Source: a bacterium
GTDB lineage: Bacteria; Hinthialibacterota; Hinthialibacteria; Hinthialibacterales; Hinthialibacteraceae
Assembly: GCA_016125385.1 (NCBI GenBank)
Contig: WGLV01000028.1
Location: forward strand, 1 to 51,806
Direction: 5' to 3'
DNA length: 51,806 bases
In this document: piece after piece, positions 24,792 to 33,793 of the stretch
How positions within the stretch are numbered: the first letter of the stretch is position 1
How the letters are laid out: each line of letters opens with the position of its first letter
Program-made: the position numbers and the translations under genes
The notes under the pieces: generated by a model
What the model was told of the DNA's origin: nothing
The model's input: only the letters and a program-made list of their open reading frames with translations
The model's database searches: none

Positions 24792-25741
24792 GTCTCGTTC
24801 TCTCTCGCGCCCAGGATAGCTGCGCCGACCACGACCACGTCTTCGCCCAGCGCGGCGGGGACGATCTCGTACCGGCCTTCAAACAGATGAAACGCGTATC
24901 GGCTGACGCTGGCGCGCAGGGAGTCCCAGAACAGCGGCCCCATCAGCGAAACGCCGCCGCCCACCACCACGCGCTCGGGATGCAACAGCGTGATGATGTT
25001 GCCGATGGCCACGCCCAGCAGGTTGCAGGTTTCGTCGATGATCGCCCGCGCCAGCAGATCGTCCCGCTCCGCCGCCTGATAAACCATGCGGGCGTCGATG
25101 CGGTTCATGTCGCCGCCCGACAGCCGCTCAAGCAGCGATGGTTCGCCGTCATCGAGCGCTTCACGCGCGCGGCGTCCGATCGACCAGCCCGAGCAGAGGT
25201 TTTCGAGTTTCTCCGGGTCGCCGTCGTCCGGATCGGGAACCCAGGTATGGCCGATCTCAGCCGCGCCGAGGCCTCCGCCTTCATCAAGCCGTCCGTCGAC
25301 CACCCATCCGCCGCCGATTCCGCTGCCGATGGTGATGTAAAAAACGCGGCGGAACCCCTTGCCCGCTCCCTCAAGCGCCTCGGCCAGGCCGGCGATGCTG
25401 GCGTCATTCTGAACACGGACGGAGAAGCCCGTCTGCTCATGAAGCCAACCGGCGAGCGGGAAATCGTTCCAGCCCTCGATCTGGTGAGAGATCAGCGTTA
25501 CGCCCCGGTTCGAATCGACCGGGCCGCCGAAGCCCACGCCCACGCCGCAAAATTCGCCGCGCGGGCGTCCTGATCCGGCGATGGCTTCATCGATCAGCGC
25601 AGGCAGCTTTTCGCGAATGCCCCGCGCGCCGCGCGAGGGATCGACCGCCGCGCGCGCCAGCGACAGCAGGCGGCCGTCAACCGGACCGGCGCCCGCCTGC
25701 AATTTCGTTCCGCCGATCTCGACCCCGACCGCGAGCGCCAT
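24788..25741 (-). CDS. ROK-family sugar kinase (glucokinase-like)
   Basis: A 317-residue ATP-dependent sugar kinase. It has the phosphate loop VGVEIGGTKLQAG (residues 5-17), GVGVGFGGPVD, the catalytic Asp in VQNDASIAGLAEAL, and ITIGSGIGGGWVVDGRL. The ROK Cys-rich zinc motif CxCGxxGCxE is absent: after IGHTWV there is LENLCSGWSIGRRA, as in some zinc-free ROK branches. The preferred sugar (glucose, N-acetylglucosamine or mannose) cannot be told. It overlaps both neighbours: 1 bp with the GmhA-like gene and 4 bp with the M14-like gene. Confidence 0.9.
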   Translation of the reverse strand: MALAVGVEIGGTKLQAGAGPVDGRLLSLARAAVDPSRGARGIREKLPALIDEAIAGSGRPRGEFCGVGVGFGGPVDSNRGVTLISHQIEGWNDFPLAGWLHEQTGFSVRVQNDASIAGLAEALEGAGKGFRRVFYITIGSGIGGGWVVDGRLDEGGGLGAAEIGHTWVPDPDDGDPEKLENLCSGWSIGRRAREALDDGEPSLLERLSGGDMNRIDARMVYQAAERDDLLARAIIDETCNLLGVAIGNIITLLHPERVVVGGGVSLMGPLFWDSLRASVSRYAFHLFEGRYEIVPAALGEDVVVVGAAILGARENET

Positions 25742-26307
25742 CAGGCCGCTTTGAACCGCTCACGCAGCGTGTCGAGCACGTAGTGGAACACCACCTGGTG
25801 AGCCGACTCGACCGCGCCCATGTTGAAGGAGGGGATATGCAGGTTCTGTTGAACCAGCTCTTTGAGTTTGCCGCCGTCGTAGCCGGTGAGGCCGAAAGTT
25901 TTGAGGCCGTTGGCGTTGGCCCACTCGACCGCGCGCAACACGTTGGGGCTGTTGCCCGATCCGCTGATGGAGATCAGCAGATCGCCGGGCGAAGCGAAGT
26001 TTTTCAACTGTTCGACGAAGATCCGGTCATAATTGGTGTCATTGGCCCAGGCGAGAATGTAGGGCGTGTTATCGGTCAGGCTCAACACCTTGAGGCGCTT
26101 CTGGCCTTCAAAATCGGTGAGCGTGCCCTTGCCGAGGTCTTCACAAAAATGCGAGGCGTTGGCGCCGCTGCCGCCGTTGCCGCAAATAAAGACGAATTTT
26201 CCCGCGTGATAGGCCTCGCTGATGGCGTCAATCAGATTTTGCACTTCACCCGAATCGACGTCGCGCATGAGGCCGTTCAGATCATCAAGATACGCATTGA
26301 ATGACAT
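25741..26307 (-). CDS. SIS-domain sugar-phosphate isomerase, GmhA-like
   Basis: A 188-residue single SIS domain. Family marks: [22 protein letters not shown] (about 39-60), the [13 protein letters not shown] stretch, and [23 protein letters not shown]. The pattern agrees with D-sedoheptulose-7-phosphate isomerase GmhA, which starts heptose synthesis for lipopolysaccharide. The usual TARIQE active-site stretch is replaced by [15 protein letters not shown], so substrate specificity may differ. It is first in the operon with the ROK kinase, consistent with a sugar isomerase-kinase route. GGAGGAAACC precedes the ATG. Confidence 0.82.
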   Translation of the reverse strand: MSFNAYLDDLNGLMRDVDSGEVQNLIDAISEAYHAGKFVFICGNGGSGANASHFCEDLGKGTLTDFEGQKRLKVLSLTDNTPYILAWANDTNYDRIFVEQLKNFASPGDLLISISGSGNSPNVLRAVEWANANGLKTFGLTGYDGGKLKELVQQNLHIPSFNMGAVESAHQVVFHYVLDTLRERFKAA

Positions 26308-26535
26308 GGTTTCCTCCAGGACGGAATACTGTCATAATTAGTCTGGAACTATATTCGTCGCCAAAGTTACGTTCAGATTAACCGTACCGGAAAACACAAG
26401 GAAACGTTATTTCCGGCGATTGTACCAAGGTCCAATACGAACGTAAATCTGACAACCGCTATAGTGTCTTCGGAATTATAGTCGTGTTTTTTAAAAAGAG
26501 GGCCTCGCCTGAATCGCGTCGGGCCGGAAATCAAC

Positions 26536-27642
26536 GTGCGCGTACTGCATATATACAAAGACTATTATCCGCCCACCTGCGGCGGAATCGAGATCGCCAT
26601 CAATCGCATCATCGAAGGAACGCGCGACTCGTGCGACGAAGTCAGCGTGATGATCTGCGGCCGCAAACTGCGCTCGGACGTCGCCGAGGTTGAAGGCGCG
26701 ACGGTCTACCGCGTGGGCGAATGGGGCCGCTTTCTTTCCGCGCCGGTCTCGCCCGCGTTTCCGCTGTGGCTGCGTTCGGTTCAGGCCGATATTCTGCATT
26801 ATCATATTCCCAACCCGACGGCGGTGCTCTCTCACCTGATGGCGCGCCCACGCGGCAAGGTGATCGTCCATTATCACAGCGATATCGTCCGCCAGAAAAA
26901 CTGGCTGACGGTGTACGGCGCGTTTCGAAGGGCGTTTTTACGGCGGGCCGACCGCATCATCGTCACTTCGCCCAACTATCTTGAAACGTCTGACACACTG
27001 CCGCCGTTTCGCGATAAATGCGAGATCGTGCCCTTCGGGCTGCCACTGGCGCGCTTCGCCCATACGCCCGAAGCCGATCAGGCGGCGAAGACGCTGCGCC
27101 GCCGTTACGGCGGGCGGCTGGTGCTGTTCGCCGGGGTACAGCGCTACTACAAGGGGCTGCACGTCCTGCTGGAGGCGATGGAGCGCATCGATGGACGCCT
27201 TCTGGTGGTGGGCGACGGCCCGCTGCTGGGAGAAACGCTTAACCGGGTCAAAACGCTGCCCTATTCAGACCGCATCATCTTCGTCGGGCGGGTCGAATCC
27301 GTGATACCCTATTACTATGCGTCGGACGTCTTCTGCCTGCCGTCGATCTACCGCTCGGAGGCGTTCGGGCTGGTGTTGATCGAGGCCGCCGCCTGCGGGC
27401 TGCCGCTGGTTTCGACCGAACTCGGCACCGGCACGTCGTACATCAACCTCCATGAGAAAACCGGCCTGGTGGTTCCGCCGCTCGACGCCGGCGCGCTGGC
27501 CGGGTCGATCAACCGCCTGCTGAACGACGACGCCCTGCGGGAACGCTTCGGCCGCGCGGCGCGAGAGCGGGTCGAAGCCTTGTTTACGCAGGAACGCATG
27601 TGTCAGCGTATTCTCGAAATCTATCGCTCGGTTCTGGGGTAA
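26536..27642 (+). CDS. Glycosyltransferase, GT4 family
   Basis: A 368-residue GT-B enzyme from a GTG start with CCGGAAATC upstream. The N-domain has YYPPTCGGIEIAINRI (donor loop) and HYHIPNPTAVLSH; the C-domain has VLFAGVQRYYKGLHVLLEAM and LPSIYRSEAFGLVLIEAAACGLPLVSTELGTGTSYIN. In the latter the E(x7)E nucleotide-sugar motif is EAFGLVLIE. It is soluble or membrane-peripheral and adds a sugar, possibly mannose, to a lipid-linked glycan. The next gene begins 4 bp after its stop. Confidence 0.93.
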   Translation: MRVLHIYKDYYPPTCGGIEIAINRIIEGTRDSCDEVSVMICGRKLRSDVAEVEGATVYRVGEWGRFLSAPVSPAFPLWLRSVQADILHYHIPNPTAVLSHLMARPRGKVIVHYHSDIVRQKNWLTVYGAFRRAFLRRADRIIVTSPNYLETSDTLPPFRDKCEIVPFGLPLARFAHTPEADQAAKTLRRRYGGRLVLFAGVQRYYKGLHVLLEAMERIDGRLLVVGDGPLLGETLNRVKTLPYSDRIIFVGRVESVIPYYYASDVFCLPSIYRSEAFGLVLIEAAACGLPLVSTELGTGTSYINLHEKTGLVVPPLDAGALAGSINRLLNDDALRERFGRAARERVEALFTQERMCQRILEIYRSVLG

Positions 27643-27646
27643 CGCC

Positions 27647-29035
27647 ATGCACGGCGCGAACGCTCGATCGAAACGGCTGGCGATTTGGCTCGCCGCCGCG
27701 TACCTGATTTTCATGACGCCGATGCTGGGCCGCAAGTACGGCTACACCGTCGACGCCACCCCTTCGTTCAACCTGACCCGCGCCATCGTGAGCCAGGGTC
27801 TGCTGTTTCCCTACATCTCGCCTGAACAACGCGTGAAACAGGGCTACGTCTATTCAATCGCATTCATCCCGTTTTACCTCGCGGGCGGGGTGATTCAGCC
27901 CCTCTTCGGCGAACCGCTCGACTGGGTTCAGCGCAAGATGATGTGCTGGATGAACGTCGTCTTCGCCGCGTTGACGGTGGGGCTGATGAGCCGCTGGCTG
28001 TACCAGATGGGTTATAGCGTCCGCGCGCAATGGGCTCTGCCGCTGTTGTACGGCCTGACCACGCTCGCGTTCAACTACGCACGTTACGATTACAACAAGA
28101 CGATGGCGGGATTTCTGCTGTTCGCGGCGTTTTACTATTTCACACGGTACACGCTGGCGCCGTCTGGACGCCTCGCGCTGGTCTCGGGCGTGTTCACCGG
28201 ACTCCTGATCGCACTGCGCGCCGAACTGGGCGCCGCCGCGCCGATTTTCGCGCTGGGGATATTCTTCATCGCGACAAAATCGGCGCGCGGACTCAAAGAC
28301 GCCGCGTATTACTGTGCGCCCGCCGCCTGCGCGGCGGCGTTCTTTCTGCTTTACAATCGCTTCTACTGGTCGGGCGGCGTATCAGGCGGCTATGAAGGTT
28401 CATTCGCCGCGAACCCGCTGCCCGCCCTGCTTGGATTCATCGGCTCGCCAGGCAAGAGCCTGTTTCTGTTTAATCCGGCTCTTTTGCTGTTGCCGCTCTG
28501 CGTGCGCGCCTTCATGCAGCGCAATGGCGCCGTCGCCGGAACCTGGGCAGCCGCGTCGCTGGCCGCGTTCGCGCTGTATGCCTTCTGGGGCAACTGGTGG
28601 GGTGGATGGGGCTATGGACCGCGCCACCTGGTTCCGCTGATTCCTCTGTTGTGCCTGCCGCTGGCTGACGCGATCGAGCGCCGCGAGCGGGCTCTCGACG
28701 CCGCGCTGATCGCGCTGGGCGCGGCTGGGTTGGCGGTGCAGGCGCTGGGAGCGTTGTTCGATTTTAACGACGTGATTCTCTATTTGACCAATCAGGGCGT
28801 CACCGAACAGCAGATCATCTGGAACTCCAACGCCAGCCAGATCGGCTATCACGCCATCCTGCTGGGCTCGATCCCGCCCGCGCGCTGGGACCTCGGCTGG
28901 GCGTGGCTGGCCGGTCGATCCAGCGGACTTTTCATCGTTCTCTTTTTCGCATGGAGCGCCGCGCTGGCGGGCTGCGGCTACGCTATAATTCAGCAAATTA
29001 GGAAACCATCCGAATCTCTTGAGGAAGCTCCATGA
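27647..29035 (+). CDS. Polytopic membrane protein, GT39-like
   Basis: A 462-residue protein with about ten to eleven membrane helices. The first periplasmic loop begins GRKYGYTVDATPSFNLTRAI; later GSPGKSLFLFNPALLLLPL and WGGWGYGPRHLVPLIPLLCLPLA resemble loops of dolichyl-phosphate-mannose-type or DUF2142 membrane glycosyltransferases. The acidic residues of the first loop (VDAT) may be the catalytic ones. It lies between a GT4 gene and a CbiX-like gene and overlaps the latter by 4 bp. Its substrate is unknown. Confidence 0.7.
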   Translation: MHGANARSKRLAIWLAAAYLIFMTPMLGRKYGYTVDATPSFNLTRAIVSQGLLFPYISPEQRVKQGYVYSIAFIPFYLAGGVIQPLFGEPLDWVQRKMMCWMNVVFAALTVGLMSRWLYQMGYSVRAQWALPLLYGLTTLAFNYARYDYNKTMAGFLLFAAFYYFTRYTLAPSGRLALVSGVFTGLLIALRAELGAAAPIFALGIFFIATKSARGLKDAAYYCAPAACAAAFFLLYNRFYWSGGVSGGYEGSFAANPLPALLGFIGSPGKSLFLFNPALLLLPLCVRAFMQRNGAVAGTWAAASLAAFALYAFWGNWWGGWGYGPRHLVPLIPLLCLPLADAIERRERALDAALIALGAAGLAVQALGALFDFNDVILYLTNQGVTEQQIIWNSNASQIGYHAILLGSIPPARWDLGWAWLAGRSSGLFIVLFFAWSAALAGCGYAIIQQIRKPSESLEEAP

Positions 29036-29820
29036 CGCGAACCCTGCTCATCGTGGCGCACGGCAGCCGCTCACGCGCCTGGAACGACGCCATCGCCGCC
29101 TTCGCCGGCGACGTGCGCGCCGCCAACGCCGAAGAGCGCGAGTTTGACGCCATCGCCCACGCGTTTATGGAGTTCGGCTCGCCCTCCATCCCCGAGGCGA
29201 TTGAAACCGAGTGCGAGCGATGCGAAGAACTGGTCGTTCAGCCGCTGTTTCTGTCGATCAGCCAGCACGTAACCGAAGATATCCCCGCCGAAGTGGAAAA
29301 AGCCGCCGAGCGGGTGGGCGGTTCGGGAGGCGTGGCGCTGTTCGTGCGCAAAAACGCGCGGGTGATTCTGTTGCCGCCGCCGCCCGCCGCGCCGCTGCTG
29401 GCTGACAACGCCGCGTGGCGGCTGGGGCCGCGTTTCACCCCGGCGGACGGTTTTGGCGTGGTGCTGGTGCTGTATGGATCGAGCCAGTATGGCGAGGCGT
29501 GGGATGAACTGGCGAGAGAGACGCTGGCGCGGCTGGCGCTGACCTATCCCGATGCGCCGATGACGTGGGTGTACGCGGGCGACGTGGCGGGATTTTCGCC
29601 CGATCCGGTTGCGCGCGCCATCGACGACATGGCGCATCGCGCCGAACGGGTGGCGGTGGTTCCCGGGCTGGTGGCGCGCGGGGTGATTCAGACGGAAGTA
29701 ATCGCCGCCGCCGTCGAGCGGGCGCACGCACGCGAGCGGGTGGTCAACCTTGATGACGCGATTCTGCCCGATCCGGCGCTGGCCCGCGCCTTTCTCGACG
29801 CCGCCGAAAAACGCGCGTGA
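29032..29820 (+). CDS. CbiX/SirB-type chelatase-like protein, two halves
   Basis: A 262-residue protein with a duplicated CbiX fold. The first half starts TLLIVAHGSRSRAWND (His10) and has PLFLSISQHVTEDIPAEVEKA (His79), the two metal-contacting histidines of sirohydrochlorin chelatases. The second half starts GVVLVLYGSSQYGEAWDEL, with Tyr instead of His, so only one active centre is expected. Related enzymes insert Co, Fe or Ni into sirohydrochlorin. No other cobalamin, siroheme or F430 gene is present. It overlaps the membrane protein gene by 4 bp, an unusual pairing. Confidence 0.82.
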   Translation: MTRTLLIVAHGSRSRAWNDAIAAFAGDVRAANAEEREFDAIAHAFMEFGSPSIPEAIETECERCEELVVQPLFLSISQHVTEDIPAEVEKAAERVGGSGGVALFVRKNARVILLPPPPAAPLLADNAAWRLGPRFTPADGFGVVLVLYGSSQYGEAWDELARETLARLALTYPDAPMTWVYAGDVAGFSPDPVARAIDDMAHRAERVAVVPGLVARGVIQTEVIAAAVERAHARERVVNLDDAILPDPALARAFLDAAEKRA

Positions 29821-29895
29821 AGATTTGTCCTTGTGAAAAGGCCTGTTGTTTCATAGAATGTAAATTATTCTTTATGAAACCTATTTGAGTCGATC

Positions 29896-32800
29896 ATGCA
29901 GGCCAAAAACCAGTTTACGCCCAAGCATAAAATCATCAAAAAATATTATCAGGAAATGCGCGAGTATGACGCGCAACGAGTGACGCATGAAAGCGCGGTG
30001 CGCGACGCCTTTAAACGACTGCTCTTCGACGCCGCCAGTGCGAGGGGCTGGTCTTTCATTTCCGAACTGAGCGAAAGAACACGCGAATCGATCATACGTC
30101 CCGATGGAACCATCCGCGATTCGAACGGCCTGCCGCGCGGCCATTATGAAGCCAAAGACCGCCGCGACGACCTTAACGCCGAAATCAAAAAAAAGATCGC
30201 ACGCGGATATCCGCTCAAAAACATCATTTTTGAAGACACCCGCCGCGCCGTGTTGTATCAGGACAAACGGCCAGCGCTGGAAATCGAACTGGAGCGGCCC
30301 GAAGACCTCGCCCGGCTGCTCAATCAGTATTTTGAATATACCGAACCGGACATCGAGGAATTTGAAAAAGCGGTCGAGGAGTTCAGCGAGCGCGTCCCTG
30401 AGCTGGCGCGCGGGCTGAGTGAAAAAATCGGCGAGGCGCACGAGAATAATTCCGAATTTCAAAAAGCATTTGCTGATTTTTTCGACCTCTGCAAGACATC
30501 GCTCAACCCCAACCTCAGCCAGTCCGCCGTCGATGAGATGCTGGTTCAACACCTGCTGACCGAGCGCCTGCTGCGCAACATCTTCAACAATTCCGACTTC
30601 ACTCGCCGTAACGTCATCGCCGCCGAGGTCGAAAAAGTCGTCGACGCGCTGGTCAGCCAGAGTTTCAATCGAAGCGAGTATCTCCAGAGCCTCGATCCGT
30701 TTTACGCCGCCATTGAGAACGCCGCCCGCGCCCTCGCCGACTTCGACGAAAAGCAGCGTTTCATCAACCGGGTGTATGAGCGCTTTTTTCAGGGGTATTG
30801 CGTACGCGTGGCCGATACCCACGGCATCGTCTACACGCCCGAATCCATCGTCAAATTCATGTGTAACAGCGTGGCGGAGGCGCTCCAGCGCGAGTTCGGC
30901 CAAACCCTGGGCGGCCCCGGAGTCACCGTGCTCGACCCCTGCACCGGCACCGGCAACTTCATCGTTCATCTGATGCAGCTCGTCAGCGGGGCCGATCTGG
31001 CCGGTTTTTACCGTGACCGGCTGTTCGCCAACGAGGTGATGCTGATGCCGTATTACATCGCCTCGCTCAACATCGAACACGCTTACTTCGAGCGCATGAA
31101 AAAATACGCTCCCTTTGAAGGAATCTGTTTCGTCGACACCCTCGACATGGTCGAGAGCAAAGACATGCAGTTTGGTTTTAAGACGGAGGCCAACACCGAG
31201 CGCGTCGAGCGGCAGCAGCAAAGCAAGATCACCGTCATCATCGGAAACCCGCCTTACAATGTGGGCCAGATCAACGAAAACGATAATAACAAAAACAGAA
31301 AATATCCCCTGCTTGACGCGCGCGTCCGCTCAACCTACGTAAAAGATTCCAGTGCGACCAATAAAAATTCTCTTTTCGACGCGTATGTGCGTTTCTGGCG
31401 CTGGGCGACGGATCGCCTGGGAAACCGGGACGGCGTCGTCTGTTTCGTGACGAACAACAGTTTCGCCGATCAGATCGCGTTTAACGGGATGCGTAAGCAC
31501 CTGATTGACGATTTCACCCGCGTTTATCACGTCGATCTTCATGGCAACGTCCGCAAAAACCCAAAACTGAGCGGAACCACGCATAACGTGTTCGGTATTC
31601 AGGTCGGCGTGGGAATCACCGTCGCCATCCGTTGTAAAAAGCATAAAAAGAAAAAACTGTTTTATCACCGCGTGCCTGAATTCTGGCGCAAGGAAGAGAA
31701 ATACCAATGGCTCGAAGAAAACAAAACCGTCTACGACGCGCCCCTTCGTGAATTAACGCCCGACGCCCGCCACAACTGGCTCGTCTCTGAACATGAAGAC
31801 GAATTTCTCGGTTTTATCTCGATCGGCAACAAGGATGCGAAACAGGCCAGCAACGACCGGGCCGAGGCGATATTCAAGACGTTCTCGGGCGGGATCAAGT
31901 CAAATCGCGACGCGGTGGTGTATGACTTTAACCGCGAGGCGTTGGCGGAACGCATGGCAACCTTCGTTGAGAACTACAACGCCGAAGTCGACCGTTATAA
32001 GCGCGCCCACGCGCTGGAAAACGTCGATGACTTTGTTCGCTATGACAAAATCAAATGGGACAGCACACTGAAACGTCATTTGAAGTATCGAAAAACAAAA
32101 GACTTTGACTCCAATTATATCCGGCCATCGTTGTATCGCCCGTTCTGCAAAAACAACTTGTATTTTGACGGTTTTTTCTTAAACAGTATTCACTTGATGC
32201 ACCATTTCTTCCCCAAGCCTGATTCCGAGAATGTGTTGATTTGGCTAAAAGTTGGAACCGAGTGGCCGATGTTCGCCCTGGCTGCAAATCAAATCGTCGA
32301 TTTGTTACCGCAAGGCGGTTCGCAATGCTTCCCGTTTTACGTTTACAACGAAGATGGAAGCGACCGGGCCGAAAACATCACCGACTGGGCGCTGGAACGG
32401 TTCCGCGAACACTATTCAGATCGCGGGATCGGCAAGTGGGACGTGTTTTATTACGTCTACGCCATGTTGCATCACCCAACCTACCGCGAGCGTTACGCCG
32501 ATTGTCTCAAACGCGAGCTGCCGCGCGTTCCCTTCGCGCCCGGGTTCGCCGCCTTCGCCCGCGCGGGCCGCGAACTCGCCGAATTGCACCTCCAGTACGA
32601 AACCCTCAAACCGTATCCGCTGAAATGGAAGGAGACGAAGGGCGCCGCGCCGAGTTTTCGCGTGGAAAAGATGCGCCTCTCCGCCGACAAGCGTTCGCTG
32701 AAGGTAAACGACTGGCTCACGCTGGAAGGCGTACCGCCCGAGGCGTTCGAATACCGGCTGGGCAACCGCAGCGCGTTGGAATGGGTAATCGATCAGTACC

Positions 32801-32946
32801 AGATCAAAACGCCCAAAGGAGAGAGTTCGGCTTCAGATCCCAACCGCCTTGACGACGAACGCTACATCGTCAACCTCGCGGGCCGCGTCATCGCTCTCAG
32901 CCTGCGCACGGGTGAAATCGTCAACGCGTTGCCCGCACTGAGTTGA
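29896..32946 (+). CDS. Large N6-adenine DNA methylase, type ISP/IIG restriction-modification-like
   Basis: A 1016-residue protein. The N-terminal ~150 residues contain LPRGHYEAKDRRDDLNAEI, possibly a PD-(D/E)xK-type nuclease core. A helical spacer follows. The gamma-class methylase has motif I VLDPCTGTGNFIVHLMQ from V345 and catalytic motif IV N451-P-P-Y. The C-terminal ~450 residues, with YIRPSLYRPFC and DWALERFREHY, fit the specificity domain of type ISP enzymes. A SF2 helicase domain, found in LlaGI-like ISP enzymes (about 1500 residues), is missing, so the protein is closer to type IIG architecture. It probably methylates and cuts unmodified DNA. The adjoining toxin-antitoxin pair suggests a small defence locus. 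Confidence 0.85.
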   Translation: MQAKNQFTPKHKIIKKYYQEMREYDAQRVTHESAVRDAFKRLLFDAASARGWSFISELSERTRESIIRPDGTIRDSNGLPRGHYEAKDRRDDLNAEIKKKIARGYPLKNIIFEDTRRAVLYQDKRPALEIELERPEDLARLLNQYFEYTEPDIEEFEKAVEEFSERVPELARGLSEKIGEAHENNSEFQKAFADFFDLCKTSLNPNLSQSAVDEMLVQHLLTERLLRNIFNNSDFTRRNVIAAEVEKVVDALVSQSFNRSEYLQSLDPFYAAIENAARALADFDEKQRFINRVYERFFQGYCVRVADTHGIVYTPESIVKFMCNSVAEALQREFGQTLGGPGVTVLDPCTGTGNFIVHLMQLVSGADLAGFYRDRLFANEVMLMPYYIASLNIEHAYFERMKKYAPFEGICFVDTLDMVESKDMQFGFKTEANTERVERQQQSKITVIIGNPPYNVGQINENDNNKNRKYPLLDARVRSTYVKDSSATNKNSLFDAYVRFWRWATDRLGNRDGVVCFVTNNSFADQIAFNGMRKHLIDDFTRVYHVDLHGNVRKNPKLSGTTHNVFGIQVGVGITVAIRCKKHKKKKLFYHRVPEFWRKEEKYQWLEENKTVYDAPLRELTPDARHNWLVSEHEDEFLGFISIGNKDAKQASNDRAEAIFKTFSGGIKSNRDAVVYDFNREALAERMATFVENYNAEVDRYKRAHALENVDDFVRYDKIKWDSTLKRHLKYRKTKDFDSNYIRPSLYRPFCKNNLYFDGFFLNSIHLMHHFFPKPDSENVLIWLKVGTEWPMFALAANQIVDLLPQGGSQCFPFYVYNEDGSDRAENITDWALERFREHYSDRGIGKWDVFYYVYAMLHHPTYRERYADCLKRELPRVPFAPGFAAFARAGRELAELHLQYETLKPYPLKWKETKGAAPSFRVEKMRLSADKRSLKVNDWLTLEGVPPEAFEYRLGNRSALEWVIDQYQIKTPKGESSASDPNRLDDERYIVNLAGRVIALSLRTGEIVNALPALS

Positions 32947-32966
32947 GTACGCAGGCCTTTTGTGGA

Positions 32967-33236
32967 TTATTCAAACAGGTCGGAATGAGAGCCGGTTCTT
33001 TCAAGAATCAGGTCTTCACGGGACACGCGGTAAATCAACAGCCAGTCCGGCTCGATGTGACATTCGCGGTGGTTTGACCATTCCCCGCTTAACTTGTGGT
33101 CGTGGCAGGCTTCGGGCAGCGCCTTTTGCCGCTGAAGGCGTTCGACGATGCGTTCCAGTTTGCCGATATCTTTTCCACGTCTGGCGGCGCGTTTTAAATC
33201 CTTCAAAAAGGTGGAGGCCGCCTTGAGAGTGAGCAT
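32967..33236 (-). CDS. YafQ-family mRNA interferase toxin
   Basis: An 89-residue RelE/YafQ-fold toxin that cleaves translated mRNA on the ribosome. It aligns with E. coli YafQ across its length: DHKLSGEW gives H47 (YafQ H50), RECHIEPDWLLIY gives H60 and D64 (H63, D67), and TGSHSDLF gives H84 and F88 (H87, F91). All known catalytic residues are kept, so the toxin is probably active. Its ATG directly follows the antitoxin stop codon (0-bp gap). Its 3' end lies 20 bp from the end of the convergent methylase gene. Confidence 0.93.
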   Translation of the reverse strand: MLTLKAASTFLKDLKRAARRGKDIGKLERIVERLQRQKALPEACHDHKLSGEWSNHRECHIEPDWLLIYRVSREDLILERTGSHSDLFE

Positions 33237-33497
33237 TTAGACGCCAGCCTTTTTACGCAGGTCTGAGAATCGTCTGAACGATTGGAGCGTTTCGCTGGAC
33301 TCGCCTTCTTTCATCGCCTCGATGGTTTCACGATTTGGAATTTTCACACCAAATGGCATCCCCTGATGAAGATTCACCTGGGCGTAAAACATGCGGATCG
33401 CCTCGCCTTCGGTGATTCCAAGCCGTTCGAATACCTTAACGGCTGATTGTTTGAGTTCGCGATCGATGCGGGTGCTGATTCGGTCATCCAGTTTCAT
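33237..33497 (-). CDS. DinJ/RelB-family antitoxin
   Basis: An 86-residue antitoxin. The N-terminal ribbon-helix-helix (DRISTRIDRELKQSAVKVFERLGITEGEAIRMFYAQV) is typical of RelB/DinJ proteins, followed by GMPFGVKIPNRETIEAM, and a C-terminal tail that would cover the toxin. GGAG lies 8 nt before the ATG. A palindrome overlapping the promoter upstream is a fitting site for autorepression by the toxin-antitoxin complex. Confidence 0.93.
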   Translation of the reverse strand: MKLDDRISTRIDRELKQSAVKVFERLGITEGEAIRMFYAQVNLHQGMPFGVKIPNRETIEAMKEGESSETLQSFRRFSDLRKKAGV

Positions 33498-33522
33498 CGG
33501 CGATTCTCCTTTTTTTACGTAT

Positions 33523-33547
33523 TGTACGCCAATTGGCGCACATTATA
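33523..33547 (-). promoter_or_regulatory. Promoter and palindromic operator of the toxin-antitoxin operon
   Basis: Minus-strand TATAAT at 33542-33547 is followed by a palindrome (TGTACGCCAATTGGCGCACA, 33523-33542 on the plus strand) with a perfect 12-bp core CGCCAATTGGCG. The operator covers the transcription start, a layout typical of conditional autorepression in RHH-type toxin-antitoxin operons. A clear -35 was not found. Confidence 0.75.
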
Positions 33548-33630
33548 CACCTCTCTTTTTTCTCCACCACTCCCGTCTTTTCTCGTCCGCTGGCAATGTG
33601 ACCTTTATGAAAAACACACACGATTCGCTC

Positions 33631-33659
33631 GTTACATGATCGGAAGGGTCTGGTATAAT
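33631..33659 (+). promoter_or_regulatory. Promoter upstream of glgC
   Basis: GTTACA (33631-33636), 17-bp spacer, TATAAT (33654-33659) preceded by TG-G, i.e. an extended -10. Transcription would start near 33666, leaving a ~128-nt leader rich in GC hairpins before the glgC start. Confidence 0.7.
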
Positions 33660-33793
33660 GAACCCGGCGGCTCGCATGAGGCGTCCGCCACCGCGTGATT
33701 TGCGATCGAATGAGCCCATGTCCGGCCATCCGGCGGTTGGGCCGGAGCCGGGGCGCGGTTTTGTTGCTGGTTCGCGTTCAAGGGGGAAATGAT

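Noticed and set aside
29881-31221. Long minus-strand frame (446 codons) opposite the methylase gene
   Set aside because: It mirrors a gene with methylase motifs I and IV; the antisense product shows no family pattern. High G+C makes such shadows common.
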